Positions 54,132 through 63,902 of a DNA stretch of 64,000 bases are shown piece by piece; position 1 is the first letter of the stretch; each line of letters begins with the position of its first letter. The notes under the pieces were generated by a model. It was not told the DNA's origin, ran no database searches, and saw only the letters and a program-made list of their open reading frames with translations. Origin of the DNA: Mesorhizobium sp. ES1-1 (GTDB lineage Bacteria > Pseudomonadota > Alphaproteobacteria > Rhizobiales > Rhizobiaceae); NCBI RefSeq assembly GCF_020164785.1, contig NZ_JAIUGX010000013.1, positions 124,001 to 188,000 of the forward strand, written 5' to 3'. The translations under genes were made by a program, and so were the position numbers.

Positions 54132-55022
54132 ATGAAAACACTGTGGCATTCCGCCCTCGGCCTCCTGGTCGTCACCGGCGGCCTGCTCGGCCTGACGCTA
54201 CCGTTTGGCAAGCTTGCCACGACAGCCGGCGTTCAAGCGATGGTCTGGGCTTTCGTCATCTCGCTAGGCGCCGGCGCCGTGCTTCTCGGCTCGTTGCTCC
54301 TGCGCGGCCAGCGTATGCGGCTCACCCGGCGAAAACTGCGCTACTTCTTCGTCACCGCGGCCATATCCTATGCCGTCCCCAATATATTGATGTTCTCGGC
54401 CATACCGCATCTTGGCGCCGGCTATACCGGCATCATGTTCACGCTGTCGCCGGTGATCACGCTGGTGTTCTCGATCCTGCTGCGCGTTCGGCGTCCCAAC
54501 ATGCTGGGGGTCGCCGGTATCGCTGTCGGCTTCGTCGGCGCCGTCATGGTGGCGGTGACACGCGGCGAGGCCGGTCAGCCGGCCGACCTGTTTTGGGTGG
54601 TGATGGGTCTGCTCATTCCGGTCAGCCTTGCCGCCGGCAACATTTACCGCACGGTCGACTGGCCGGAAGGCGCCGGCCCGATCGAGCTTGCCGTGGGCAG
54701 CCATCTGGCTGCGGCGGCACTGCTGCTCGCCGGCATTCTCGCCTTGCTTGGCGTAAGAGCCTTCGCACCGCTTGGCGCAGTGCCGCTGGTCGTCGTCGCA
54801 CAGGTTGCCTCGGCGTCGGCGATGTTCGCGTTCTTCTTTCGGCTGCAAGGGGTCGGCGGCCCGGTCTATCTCAGCCAGATCGGCTACGTGGCGGCAGCCG
54901 TAGGCCTGTTTGCCGGCACCATCTTCCTCGGCGAGCACTATCGGTTGCTGACCTGGGCGGGAGCGATCATCGTCACCGCCGGCGTATTCATCACAACCAG
55001 GGCGCAAAGTCAGAAAGCTTAG
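54132..55022 (+). CDS. EamA/DMT-superfamily transporter
   Basis: The 296-residue membrane protein has ten predicted helices in two EamA repeats (LGLLVVTGGLLGLTLPFGKLA near the start, VLLGGIL-type repeats and LAAGNIYRTVDWPEGA in the middle, FLGEHYRLLTWAGAIIVTAGVFI near the end). It is a small-molecule exporter of unknown substrate. It is divergent from the MarR regulator with 41 bases to the ATG at 54090, so a drug- or metabolite-induced export pair is likely. It converges on ubiG with 28 bases between stops. Confidence 0.9.
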   Translation: MKTLWHSALGLLVVTGGLLGLTLPFGKLATTAGVQAMVWAFVISLGAGAVLLGSLLLRGQRMRLTRRKLRYFFVTAAISYAVPNILMFSAIPHLGAGYTGIMFTLSPVITLVFSILLRVRRPNMLGVAGIAVGFVGAVMVAVTRGEAGQPADLFWVVMGLLIPVSLAAGNIYRTVDWPEGAGPIELAVGSHLAAAALLLAGILALLGVRAFAPLGAVPLVVVAQVASASAMFAFFFRLQGVGGPVYLSQIGYVAAAVGLFAGTIFLGEHYRLLTWAGAIIVTAGVFITTRAQSQKA

Positions 55023-55050
55023 GGCATCCAATGCCTGAACCGCTGGAGCG

Positions 55051-55800
55051 TCAGACCGACCCCTTTTCCGCCAGGACCATGTAGTTGACGTCCAAATCCT
55101 TCGATCGCGACCAGCGGTCGGCGAGCGGGTTGTAGGTCACGCCTGTCCGGTCGATGATGGTCAGGCCGGCATCGCGAAGCGCCTTTTCCAGCTCTTCCGG
55201 CCGCACCAACTTGCCGAATTGATGCGTACCGCGCGGCAGCCAGCGCAGCACATATTCAGCGCCGATGATGGCAAGGCCCAACGCCTTCAGCGTACGGTTG
55301 ATGGTGGCCACGAACATGATGCCGCCGGGCCGGACCATCTGCCCGCATTTGGCGACGAACAGGTCGATGTCGGCGACATGCTCGACCACCTCCATGTTGA
55401 GGATGACGTCGAATGTCTCGCCGGCATCAGCCAGATCCTCGGCCGTCGTGGCGCGATAGTCGACGCTCACATTGCTCTCGGCGGCATGCAGCTTAGCCAC
55501 TTCGATATTCGTTCTGGAGGCATCGGCCCCCACCACTTCGGCGCCGAGCCGTGCCATCGGCTCGCACAAGAGGCCGCCACCGCAGCCTATGTCGAGGATG
55601 CGCAGACCCTCGAAAGGTCTTGCCGCGCGTGGATCGCGTCCAAAACGCGTCGCCACCTGGTCGCGGATATAGGAGAGGCGAACAGGATTGAATTTGTGCA
55701 GGGGACGGAACTTGCCGTTCGGGTTCCACCATTCGGCGGCAAGGGCGGAAAAGCGTTCCACTTCTCCGGCATCGATCGTCGATCGTCGGGGCTCCGGCAT
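55051..55800 (-). CDS. ubiG: ubiquinone biosynthesis O-methyltransferase
   Basis: UbiG carries out both O-methylations in ubiquinone synthesis. The 249-residue product has [28 protein letters not shown], the SAM motif [28 protein letters not shown] and the signature [17 protein letters not shown], with the C-terminal [25 protein letters not shown] amphipathic segment. The ATG at 55800 gives the usual start. In relatives it is next to lysC; here a sensor kinase gene lies between. Confidence 0.96.
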   Translation of the reverse strand: MPEPRRSTIDAGEVERFSALAAEWWNPNGKFRPLHKFNPVRLSYIRDQVATRFGRDPRAARPFEGLRILDIGCGGGLLCEPMARLGAEVVGADASRTNIEVAKLHAAESNVSVDYRATTAEDLADAGETFDVILNMEVVEHVADIDLFVAKCGQMVRPGGIMFVATINRTLKALGLAIIGAEYVLRWLPRGTHQFGKLVRPEELEKALRDAGLTIIDRTGVTYNPLADRWSRSKDLDVNYMVLAEKGSV

Positions 55801-55925
55801 CGATTGGTCTCCTAGAGCTCTTGGTTGACGCACAGCGCTAGGAAGTCGGGCGCGAGGAAGCGAATGTCAAGGCAACAATTCTCAATGCGGGGGGCGACCG
55901 TGCCTACGGGGCCGCTGCTGGCCTG

Positions 55926-57788
55926 CTAAGCGTCCAGCACCTCGCGCAGTTTCGCGGCGAGTTGCTCGATGGTGAAGGGTTTGGCCAGGAAGTGCACGTC
56001 ATGGTCGAGCACGCCGTTGTGCACCACGGCGTTCCTGGTGAAGCCGGTGGTGAAGATCACCTTCAGATGCGGCACGCGCTGCAGCGCTTCCTGCGCGAGC
56101 TTGCGGCCATTCATCACCGGCATCACAATGTCGGTGAAGAGCAGGGCGACGCTTGGGTTTTGCGCCAGTTTCTGCAACGCCTCGTGGCCGTCGGCGGCAT
56201 TGATGACGGTGTAGCCGAGTTCGCTCAAGGCATCCGTGGTGGAGGCGCGCACGCTTGGATCGTCTTCGACGACGAGGATCATTTCGGTGACGGGCGTGGC
56301 GGCCTTTTCGCCCCGTCCCGAGGGCGCGACCGTGTCCTCCGAGCCGAAGAATCGCGGCAGGTAGATCTTGATCGTCGTGCCTTCGCCAGGCTCGGAGTAG
56401 ATCTTGACGTGGCCGCCCGACTGCTTGACGAAGCCGAATACCTGGCTCAGCCCAAGACCGGTTCCCTTGTTGACCGGCTTGGTGGTGAAGAACGGCTCGA
56501 AGGCCCTCGCCATGACGTCCGGCGGCATGCCGACACCGGTGTCGCTGACGGCGATCATCACATACTGGCCAGCCGTGACCTCGGGGTGAGTGGCGGCGTA
56601 GTTGTCATCGAGATGGCTGTTGGCGGTTTCGATGGTCAGCTTGCCGTCATCACCCATGGCGTCGCGCGCGTTGACAGCCAGGTTGAGAATGGCATTCTCG
56701 ATCTGGCTCGGGTCGACATGGGTCTTCCACAGGCCGCCTGCCAGCACGGTCTCGATGCGGATGGCTTCGCCCAGGGCCCGCCGGAGCAGGTCCGACATTC
56801 CGGTGACCAGACGGTTGGTGTCGACAATCTGGGGCGCCAGCGGCTGCTGACGCGAGAAGGCAAGCAGTCGGGCCGTCAGGTTCGCCGCACGGGTTGCCGC
56901 ATCCGTCGCCGCTTCGATGAATTTCTCGATGTCATGCTCACCGCGCGCCAGCTTGCGCTGGGCAAGGTTCATGGCGCTGATGATCACGGCCAGCATGTTG
57001 TTGAAGTCGTGCGCGATACCGCCCGTCAACTGGCCGACCGCTTCCATCTTCTGCATCTGGCGGATTTGGGATTCGGCCTGTTCGCGCGTTGCGATTTCGT
57101 TGGTCAGCGCGACATTCTGCCGGTTCAGCTGGTCCTGGGCCAGGATGACATCGCGGAACCGGCGGCGCGACTCGCGGATCGTGTATGCGGCGAGCAGGAA
57201 GATCGCCAGCAGCGCCATAAACGAGCCAATGCGCAACCAGTATTCGACGCGATCGGTGCGGGCATAACGAGCCTGAAGTTCGGCGCCACCGGTTCGCTGG
57301 ATCGTTTCCAGGCGCTCGCGGATCTGATCCATGGCGGCCCTGCCCTGACCGCCGCGCACCACTTCGAGCGCCTTTGCCGCGTCGCCGGACTCATAGAGCC
57401 GAAGCGTCTGCTCCAACTCGTCGAGCTTCAATTTCAAGGCGTCCTTCAGTCCGGCCACCTGAAGGACGCGACTGTCGTCGCCGGCCGTCATCTCGTCGAT
57501 GCGGGCGAGCAGGCCCGTCAGGGAAGCCAAACCCTTCCGGTATGGTTCGAGGTAGGTCTTGTCCCCGGTAAGCAGATAACCGCGCTGGCTGCTTTCAGCA
57601 TCTTGCGCCAGCGAAAGCAGTCCTGAAAGCAACTGCTGATACTCTATCGCGTTGCGAGCGGCGATCCGGTTGGCCCTCTGGCCCTCGACCAGCAGGCTGC
57701 GGGCGCCGACGATCAACGCCAGCACCGCGAAGCCGGCGACAAGCGGAAGCGATTGCCACCGCGTGGCGCGTCGGAGACGAGCAATCAT
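55926..57788 (-). CDS. hybrid sensor histidine kinase with CHASE3 domain
   Basis: The 620-residue protein has a membrane helix (about 15-35), a periplasmic CHASE3 domain (about 38-180), a second helix (about 185-205), a coiled-coil linker, a HisKA domain with phospho-histidine in GGIAHDFNNML (H260), an HATPase_c domain (N box AILNLAVNARDAM, G boxes DTGVGMPPDV and GTGLGLS) and a C-terminal receiver domain (VVEDDPSVRAS, phosphoacceptor in LLFTDIVMP). No separate response regulator gene is nearby, so the output is unknown. It is divergent from lysC. The GGIAHDFNN group usually regulates stress or motility. Confidence 0.92.
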   Translation of the reverse strand: MIARLRRATRWQSLPLVAGFAVLALIVGARSLLVEGQRANRIAARNAIEYQQLLSGLLSLAQDAESSQRGYLLTGDKTYLEPYRKGLASLTGLLARIDEMTAGDDSRVLQVAGLKDALKLKLDELEQTLRLYESGDAAKALEVVRGGQGRAAMDQIRERLETIQRTGGAELQARYARTDRVEYWLRIGSFMALLAIFLLAAYTIRESRRRFRDVILAQDQLNRQNVALTNEIATREQAESQIRQMQKMEAVGQLTGGIAHDFNNMLAVIISAMNLAQRKLARGEHDIEKFIEAATDAATRAANLTARLLAFSRQQPLAPQIVDTNRLVTGMSDLLRRALGEAIRIETVLAGGLWKTHVDPSQIENAILNLAVNARDAMGDDGKLTIETANSHLDDNYAATHPEVTAGQYVMIAVSDTGVGMPPDVMARAFEPFFTTKPVNKGTGLGLSQVFGFVKQSGGHVKIYSEPGEGTTIKIYLPRFFGSEDTVAPSGRGEKAATPVTEMILVVEDDPSVRASTTDALSELGYTVINAADGHEALQKLAQNPSVALLFTDIVMPVMNGRKLAQEALQRVPHLKVIFTTGFTRNAVVHNGVLDHDVHFLAKPFTIEQLAAKLREVLDA

Positions 57789-57980
57789 CTGTTAAGCCGA
57801 ACCAAAAGGACTTTCCGCAGGCGACATTTCGTAAGCGGCGGCGACTGGGAAAGCAATATGTCTCCAGCGTCCGTGATCGCGTGTGGCAATCAGCCGGCAG
57901 CCTTGCGAAACCTTCGTCATTTGGCTAAGGAGGCCGCGCATTCAACTGCCGGCGTCAGCCGGACGTTGTTCCGCTTTTCG

Positions 57981-58004
57981 GGACCTCCGCTTCCGGCGGA
58001 GTCC
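57981..58004 (+). other. hairpin in the lysC leader
   Basis: GGACCTCCGC and GCGGAGTCC form a stem with one bulge around the loop TTCCG, ending 28 bases before the lysC ATG. It could influence translation or be a chance structure; no riboswitch was recognised. Confidence 0.3.
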
Positions 58005-58032
58005 GGCATCCAGTCAAAGGCATTTCGCTTCC

Positions 58033-59286
58033 ATGGCGCGCATCGTGATGAAATTCGGCGGAACCTCCGTCGCCGACATCGCCCGCATCCGCAATGTGGC
58101 GCGTCACGTCAAACGTGAGGTCGATGCCGGCCATGAGGTAGCGGTCGTGGTTTCAGCGATGGCAGGCAAGACCAACGAACTGGTCGCCTGGACGCGCGAG
58201 GCCTCGCCGATGCACGATGCGCGCGAATATGACGCGGTGGTCGCGTCCGGCGAGCAGGTCACCGCCGGCTTGCTGGCAATCACCTTGCAGAACATGGGCG
58301 TGCATGCCCGTTCCTGGCAGGGGTGGCAGATACCGATCAAGACCGACAATGCGCACGGTGCGGCGCGTATCCTCGACATTGACGGGGCATTCCTGATCAA
58401 GCGCTTCGGCGAGGGCCAGGTGGCGGTGATCGCCGGTTTCCAGGGCATAGGCCCGGACAACCGGATCGCCACGCTAGGCCGCGGCGGCTCCGACACCAGT
58501 GCGGTGGCAATCGCCGCGGCGGTCAAGGCCGACCGCTGCGACATCTATACCGATGTCGACGGGGTCTACACGACCGATCCGCGCATCGAGCCCAAGGCGC
58601 GGCGGCTGGCCAAGATCTCGTTCGAGGAAATGCTGGAAATGGCTTCGCTCGGCGCCAAGGTCCTGCAGGTGCGGTCGGTCGAGCTTGCCATGGTGCACAG
58701 GGTGCGTACCTTCGTGCGGTCGTCATTCGACGATCCGGATGCGCCCGGCATGGGGGATTTGCTCAATCCGCCCGGAACGCTCATTTGCGACGAGGAAGAG
58801 ATCGTGGAACAGCAGGTCGTCACCGGAATTGCCTATGCCAAGGACGAAGCGCAGATTTCGCTGCGCCGTGTCGGCGACCGCCCAGGCGTAGCCGCCGGCA
58901 TCTTCGGGCCGCTGGCCGAGGCCAACATCAATGTCGACATGATCGTCCAGAACATTTCCGAGGACGGCAAGTTCACCGACATGACCTTCACGGTGCCGTC
59001 GGGCGATGTGGACAAGGCGCTTGCCGTGCTCGAGCGCTTGCAAGCCGACATCGGCTATGATGTCGTGCAGTCGGAAGCGGGCATGTCGAAGGTCTCGGTC
59101 ATCGGCATCGGCATGAGGAGCCATGCCGGCGTCGCCGCCACCGCTTTCAAGGCGCTGGCCGACAAGGCGATCAACATCCGCGCCATCACGACCTCCGAGA
59201 TCAAGATTTCGATACTGATCGACGGTCCATACACCGAACTCGCGGTTCGTACTTTGCATTCCGTCTACGGTCTGGATAAGCAGTAG
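58033..59286 (+). CDS. lysC: aspartate kinase
   Basis: LysC phosphorylates aspartate, the first step to lysine, threonine and methionine. The 417-residue product has the KFGGTSVAD nucleotide motif, LGRGGSDTSAVA, DIYTDVDGVYTTDPRI and two C-terminal ACT domains (IAYAKDEAQISLRRVGDRPGVAAGIF and VSVIGIGMRSHAGVAATAFKALA), the feedback-control parts. It is a monofunctional lysine/threonine-type kinase. The ATG at 58033 is chosen, since upstream residues match nothing. Followed by ptsP, as in most Rhizobiales. Confidence 0.97.
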   Translation: MARIVMKFGGTSVADIARIRNVARHVKREVDAGHEVAVVVSAMAGKTNELVAWTREASPMHDAREYDAVVASGEQVTAGLLAITLQNMGVHARSWQGWQIPIKTDNAHGAARILDIDGAFLIKRFGEGQVAVIAGFQGIGPDNRIATLGRGGSDTSAVAIAAAVKADRCDIYTDVDGVYTTDPRIEPKARRLAKISFEEMLEMASLGAKVLQVRSVELAMVHRVRTFVRSSFDDPDAPGMGDLLNPPGTLICDEEEIVEQQVVTGIAYAKDEAQISLRRVGDRPGVAAGIFGPLAEANINVDMIVQNISEDGKFTDMTFTVPSGDVDKALAVLERLQADIGYDVVQSEAGMSKVSVIGIGMRSHAGVAATAFKALADKAINIRAITTSEIKISILIDGPYTELAVRTLHSVYGLDKQ

Positions 59287-59369
59287 CGAGAACGATTTGA
59301 GTTGTTGCGTGTGCGTCGGTCGCGGTGGAAACTGCGGCGGGCAAAAGACCCATTGGAGAAGAAGCCGCG

Positions 59370-61640
59370 ATGCGTGACCAGGCCAGTGGCCCGCGCGTTT
59401 TGCTGAAACGGCTCCGCGAGCTCATGCAGGAGCCGTTGGAGCCGCAGGAGCGGCTCGACCGGATTGTCCGCGACATCGCGTCCAACATGGTCGCGGAAGT
59501 GTGCTCGCTCTATGTGCTGCGCGCCGATTCGGTGCTCGAACTCTACGCCACCGAGGGCCTGAACCCGAACGCCGTCCATCTGGCGCAGCTCCGGCTGGGA
59601 CAGGGCCTTGTCGGCACGATCGCGGCCAGCGCGCGCCCGCTCAACCTGTCCAATGCGCAGGAACACCCGGCCTTCGCCTACCTGCCGGAAACCGGAGAAG
59701 AGATCTACAATTCCTTCCTCGGCGTGCCGGTGTTGCGGGCAGGGCGTACCCTGGGCGTGCTCGTCGTGCAGAACAAGACGATGCGGCACTACCGCGACGA
59801 CGAGGTCGAGGCGCTCGAAACCACCGCCATGGTCATCGCCGAGATGATCGCCACGGGCGACCTGGCGCGGCTGACGCGGCCGGGCCTCGAGCTCGACCTG
59901 CGCCGCCCGGTCAGCTTCACCGGCATGTCCTTCAATGAAGGTGTCGGGCTCGGCCATGTCGTGCTGCACGAGCCGCGAATCGTGGTCACGAATCTGTTCA
60001 ATGAGGACAGCGAGGAGGAGACCAGAAGGCTGGAGACCTCGCTCGGCTCGCTGCGGTTGTCCATCGACGATATGCTGGAACGGCGCGACGTCGCCTTCGA
60101 GGGCGAGCATCGCCAGGTGCTGGAAGCCTATCGCATGTTCGCCAATGATCGCGGCTGGGTCCGCCGGCTTGAGGAAGCAATCCGCAACGGCCTGACCGCC
60201 GAAGCTGCCGTTGAAAAGGTGCAGAGCGACATGCGGGCCCGCATGCTGCACATGACCGATCCCTATCTGCGCGAGCGGATGAGCGATTTCGACGACCTTG
60301 CCAACCGACTGCTGCGTCAGTTGATGGGACGCGGCCCCGACGATGTCGCCGCATCACTGCCGAAGGATGCCATCATCGTCGCCCGTTCGATGGGCGCTGC
60401 CGAGCTGCTGGATTATCCGAGGGAAAAGTTGCGCGGCCTGGTGCTCGAGGATGGTGCTGCCACCAGCCATGTCGTCATCGTCGCCCGGGCCATGGGCATT
60501 CCCGTGGCCGGGCAGATGAAGGGCGCCGTTTCCATGGCGGAAAACGGCGACGCCATCATCGTCGACGGCGAGGAAGGCACCATCCACCTGCGGCCGCAAT
60601 CCGATCTGGAAGCGGCCTACGCCGAGAAGGTGCGGTTCCGGGCCCGCCGCCAGGAGGTCTATCGCGAACTGCGCAAGAAGCCATCCACGACCAAGGATGG
60701 CGTCCAGGTCGACCTTCTGATGAATGCCGGGCTTGCCGTCGACCTGCCGCAGCTGGCGGAGGCAGGTGCCGCCGGCATCGGCCTGTTCCGCACCGAGCTG
60801 CAATTCATGGTCGCCTCGACATTTCCCCGCGCCGAGGCGCAGGAGCGGCTTTACCGCGATGTGCTGGAGGCCGCACGCGGCAAGCCGGTGACGTTCCGCA
60901 CCATCGATATCGGCGGCGATAAGGTGCTGCCCTATTTCAAGGGTTCCGTCCAGGAAGAGAATCCGGCGCTTGGCTGGCGGGCGATCCGTCTCACCCTCGA
61001 TCGGCCGGGGCTCCTGCGCACCCAGATCCGCGCACTGCTCAAAGCCAGCGGCGGTCGGGAACTCAAGCTGATGCTGCCAATGGTGACCGAGCTTGGCGAG
61101 ATCGTCCAGGCGCGTGAGATCATCGACCGCGAGGTGCGGCATCTGTCCCGGTTCGCCCATCATCTGCCGACCAGCCTCAAGGTGGGCGCCATGCTGGAAG
61201 TACCTTCGCTTCTGTTCCAGCTCGATGAATTGATGAATGCCGTCGACTTCGTCTCCGTCGGCTCGAACGACCTGTTCCAGTTCGTCATGGCCGTCGATCG
61301 CGGCAACACGCAATTGGCCAACCGCTTCGACACGCTGTCGACGCCGTTCCTGCGCGTGCTGAAGCAGATCGCCGACGCGGGCGTGCGCAACAACACGCCG
61401 GTTACGCTGTGTGGGGAACTCGCCGGCAAGCCGATATCGGCCATGGCGCTGATCGGCCTCGGCTTCCGTTCGATCTCGATGTCGCCGGCATCGATCGGCC
61501 CCGTCAAGGCGATGCTGACGGAATTGCCGCTCGACGAGTTGAAGGCCTTCTTCGACGACAATTTGATGGCGCCGGCGCAGGGGCTGCCGATGCGGGCGCT
61601 GCTGCAGGCCTTCGCCGACGACCGCGCGATCCCGTTGTAA
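59370..61640 (+). CDS. ptsP: PTS-Ntr phosphoenolpyruvate-protein phosphotransferase
   Basis: PtsP (EI-Ntr) takes phosphate from PEP and passes it to NPr and then EIIA-Ntr, linking carbon and nitrogen status to regulation. The 756-residue product has an N-terminal GAF domain (about 20-160, SNMVAEVCSLYVLRAD), the phosphohistidine site ATSHVVIVARAMGIPV and the PEP-binding TIM barrel (GIGLFRTELQFM, RTIDIGGDK, GAMLEVPSLLFQLDELMNAVDFVSVGSNDLFQ). The ATG at 59370 is used over the GTG at 59325. It is followed after 9 bases by prfA. Confidence 0.96.
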   Translation: MRDQASGPRVLLKRLRELMQEPLEPQERLDRIVRDIASNMVAEVCSLYVLRADSVLELYATEGLNPNAVHLAQLRLGQGLVGTIAASARPLNLSNAQEHPAFAYLPETGEEIYNSFLGVPVLRAGRTLGVLVVQNKTMRHYRDDEVEALETTAMVIAEMIATGDLARLTRPGLELDLRRPVSFTGMSFNEGVGLGHVVLHEPRIVVTNLFNEDSEEETRRLETSLGSLRLSIDDMLERRDVAFEGEHRQVLEAYRMFANDRGWVRRLEEAIRNGLTAEAAVEKVQSDMRARMLHMTDPYLRERMSDFDDLANRLLRQLMGRGPDDVAASLPKDAIIVARSMGAAELLDYPREKLRGLVLEDGAATSHVVIVARAMGIPVAGQMKGAVSMAENGDAIIVDGEEGTIHLRPQSDLEAAYAEKVRFRARRQEVYRELRKKPSTTKDGVQVDLLMNAGLAVDLPQLAEAGAAGIGLFRTELQFMVASTFPRAEAQERLYRDVLEAARGKPVTFRTIDIGGDKVLPYFKGSVQEENPALGWRAIRLTLDRPGLLRTQIRALLKASGGRELKLMLPMVTELGEIVQAREIIDREVRHLSRFAHHLPTSLKVGAMLEVPSLLFQLDELMNAVDFVSVGSNDLFQFVMAVDRGNTQLANRFDTLSTPFLRVLKQIADAGVRNNTPVTLCGELAGKPISAMALIGLGFRSISMSPASIGPVKAMLTELPLDELKAFFDDNLMAPAQGLPMRALLQAFADDRAIPL

Positions 61641-61649
61641 CATCAGATC

Positions 61650-62729
61650 ATGGTCAACCTGCCCCGCGATCGTATGGACCAAGTCGTCAAGCGTTTCGAA
61701 ATGCTCGAGGCGCAGATGTCGGCCGGACCGGCGCCGGATGCCTATGTGCGGATGGCGTCCGAATATGCGGAAATCCAGGACATGGTCGTCAAGGTCAGGG
61801 CGCTGCGCTCGGCCGAGCGCGAGCAGGCCGATCTGGAGGCGATGCTTGCCGACAGGGGCACCGACGCCGAGATGCGCGACCTCGCCGAGACCGATCTGCA
61901 CGAGGTCGAGAACCGCATCGAGCAGTTGCAGAAGGATATCCAGATCCTTCTGTTGCCGAGGGATGCCGCCGACGACAAGAACGCCATTCTCGAAATCCGG
62001 GCCGGCACCGGCGGCGACGAGGCCGCGCTTTTCGCCGGCGACCTGTTTCGTATGTATGAGCGCTATGCCGCCGAACGCGGCTGGCGTTTCGAGACCGTGT
62101 CGGCCAGCGACGGCGATGCCGGCGGCTTCAAGGAAATCATCGCCACGATCTCCGGCAAGGGTGTCTTCGCCCATCTGAAATTCGAATCCGGCGTGCATCG
62201 TGTGCAGCGCGTGCCCGCGACAGAGGCGAGCGGGCGCATCCACACTTCCGCCGCCACTGTGGCCGTCCTGCCGGAAGCCGAGGAGGTCGACATCGATATC
62301 AGGCCCGAAGACATCCGCATCGACACGATGCGGGCCTCCGGATCGGGCGGCCAGCATGTCAACACCACGGATTCGGCGGTGCGCATCACCCATCTGCCGA
62401 CCGGCATTATGGTGGTGCAAGCGGAAAAGTCGCAGCATCAGAACCGGGCGAAGGCCATGCAGATCCTGCGGGCGCGCCTGTATGACCTCGAGCGCGGCAA
62501 GGCCGACGAGGAACGTTCCGAATCCCGCAAGGCGCAGGTCGGTTCCGGCGACCGTTCGGAGCGGATCCGCACCTATAATTTTCCGCAAGGCCGGGTCACC
62601 GACCATCGCATCAACCTGACGCTCTACAAGCTCGACAGGGTGATGATGGGCGAACTCGACGAAGTGATCGACGCCCTGATCGCGGACCATCAGTCGAAAC
62701 TGCTCGCCGACATAGGCATCGATGGCTGA
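61650..62729 (+). CDS. prfA: peptide chain release factor 1
   Basis: RF1 ends translation at UAA and UAG. The 359-residue product has the codon-reading PAT motif (residues 189-191, [13 protein letters not shown]) and the catalytic GGQ (233-235, [10 protein letters not shown]), where the glutamine is methylated by PrmC, encoded by the next gene. The ATG at 61650 lies 9 bases after ptsP and the stop overlaps prmC by 8 bases, so the two are translationally coupled. Confidence 0.98.
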   Translation: MVNLPRDRMDQVVKRFEMLEAQMSAGPAPDAYVRMASEYAEIQDMVVKVRALRSAEREQADLEAMLADRGTDAEMRDLAETDLHEVENRIEQLQKDIQILLLPRDAADDKNAILEIRAGTGGDEAALFAGDLFRMYERYAAERGWRFETVSASDGDAGGFKEIIATISGKGVFAHLKFESGVHRVQRVPATEASGRIHTSAATVAVLPEAEEVDIDIRPEDIRIDTMRASGSGGQHVNTTDSAVRITHLPTGIMVVQAEKSQHQNRAKAMQILRARLYDLERGKADEERSESRKAQVGSGDRSERIRTYNFPQGRVTDHRINLTLYKLDRVMMGELDEVIDALIADHQSKLLADIGIDG

Positions 62730-63600
62730 ACGGCGGCCCGAGGCGCTGGGGTCCCTGCTGCGGGAAGCGCGGACCCGGCTTGCCGCCGCCGCGGTCGAGG
62801 ACCCGGCGCTCGATGCAAGGCTGATCGTCGAGCACTTTTCCGGTACGAACCTCACTCAGGCGATGGCCGATCCGGATCGCACGGTCGACGGGAGCGCGGT
62901 CACGGCAATCGACGCCGCTTTGAGCCGGCGGGCAAGAGGCGAACCGGTGCACCGCATCCTGGGCTATCGCGAATTCTACGGCCTGCGTCTGTCACTGTCG
63001 CCGGAAACACTGGAGCCGCGGCCAGATACCGAAACGCTGGTCGACGCGTTGCTGCCCTTCGTCCGGGCGGTCGCGGCGCGCGAGGGCGGATGCCGCATTC
63101 TCGACCTCGGCACCGGGACGGGCGCCATCGCACTGGCGCTGCTCAATGCCGTGCCGGCTGCCACTGCCATTGGCGTCGACATATCGACGGATGCGTTGGA
63201 GACGGCGCGCCGCAATGCCGACCAACTGGGTCTTTCCGGGCGATTCGCCACGCTGCGGTCGGACTGGTTCGAAAAAGTTTCGGGCCGATACCATGTAATC
63301 GTCGCGAACCCACCCTATATACGGTCCCAAGACATCCGAAATCTGCAGGACGAAGTGCGCGATTTCGATCCGCTCCGGGCCCTAGATGGCGGCGAGGATG
63401 GTCTGGATCCCTACAGGATAATCGCTGCCGAGGCGGCAAGGTTTCTGGGATCTGAAAGCACAATCGCCGTCGAGATCGGCCACACGCAACGCGACGAGGT
63501 TGGCGAGATATTCCGTGCAGCCGGCTATGAGCCAGCGGGAGCATTTCGCGATCTGGGCGGAAATGACAGGGTTCTTGTCTTTCAGCTGGGAAAGCCTTGA
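62722..63600 (+). CDS. prmC: release factor glutamine methyltransferase
   Basis: PrmC methylates the GGQ glutamine of RF1 and RF2. The 292-residue product has the [33 protein letters not shown]-terminal/linker part, the SAM motif [16 protein letters not shown] and the glutamine-binding VANPPYIRS. The ATG lies inside the end of prfA. About 300 bases separate it from the DUF4167 gene. Confidence 0.97.
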   Translation: MAERRPEALGSLLREARTRLAAAAVEDPALDARLIVEHFSGTNLTQAMADPDRTVDGSAVTAIDAALSRRARGEPVHRILGYREFYGLRLSLSPETLEPRPDTETLVDALLPFVRAVAAREGGCRILDLGTGTGAIALALLNAVPAATAIGVDISTDALETARRNADQLGLSGRFATLRSDWFEKVSGRYHVIVANPPYIRSQDIRNLQDEVRDFDPLRALDGGEDGLDPYRIIAAEAARFLGSESTIAVEIGHTQRDEVGEIFRAAGYEPAGAFRDLGGNDRVLVFQLGKP

Positions 63601-63902
63601 AGCGGTGCGAAAAAAGCGCTTGGCAATACAAGGGAATGCGGCTAGGGTCGCCGCAACCGGATGAGACGAAGCAGGCAGTGCTCTTAGCGATTCGGTTTCC
63701 TTGGAAATAGCTGCCTTCTTGCGCAAACGACGCCCAAGCTTCGTGCGGGAATCGTCCGGCAAGTGATGCAACCGGAACAGGATGGCACGTGGCGCCAACG
63801 CAATCGATGCGGGCGAACGCCGGTGAAGAAACCAAACGGCTGGCCGCATGAGCGCCTCCGTTCGGGACGAGTTTTCAAAAATTTCAAAATGAAGAGAGTC
63901 TA
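63601..63902. other. intergenic region between prmC and the DUF4167 gene
   Basis: The 302-base gap shows no convincing gene. Open frames on the minus strand cross it but lack any family resemblance or ribosome site. It probably holds the end of prmC transcription and the promoter and leader of the DUF4167 gene; AT-rich sequence (TTTTCAAAAATTTCAAAATG) near 63872-63893 immediately precedes the ATG. No clear terminator was seen. Confidence 0.5.

Noticed and set aside
55962-57626. Plus-strand open frame opposite the hybrid kinase
   Set aside because: It has no recognisable domain, and the kinase motifs on the minus strand are complete.
60354-62855. Minus-strand open frame of 833 codons opposite ptsP and prfA
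   Set aside because: It crosses two well-identified essential genes and has Arg/His-rich shadow composition; considered an artefact of codon bias.
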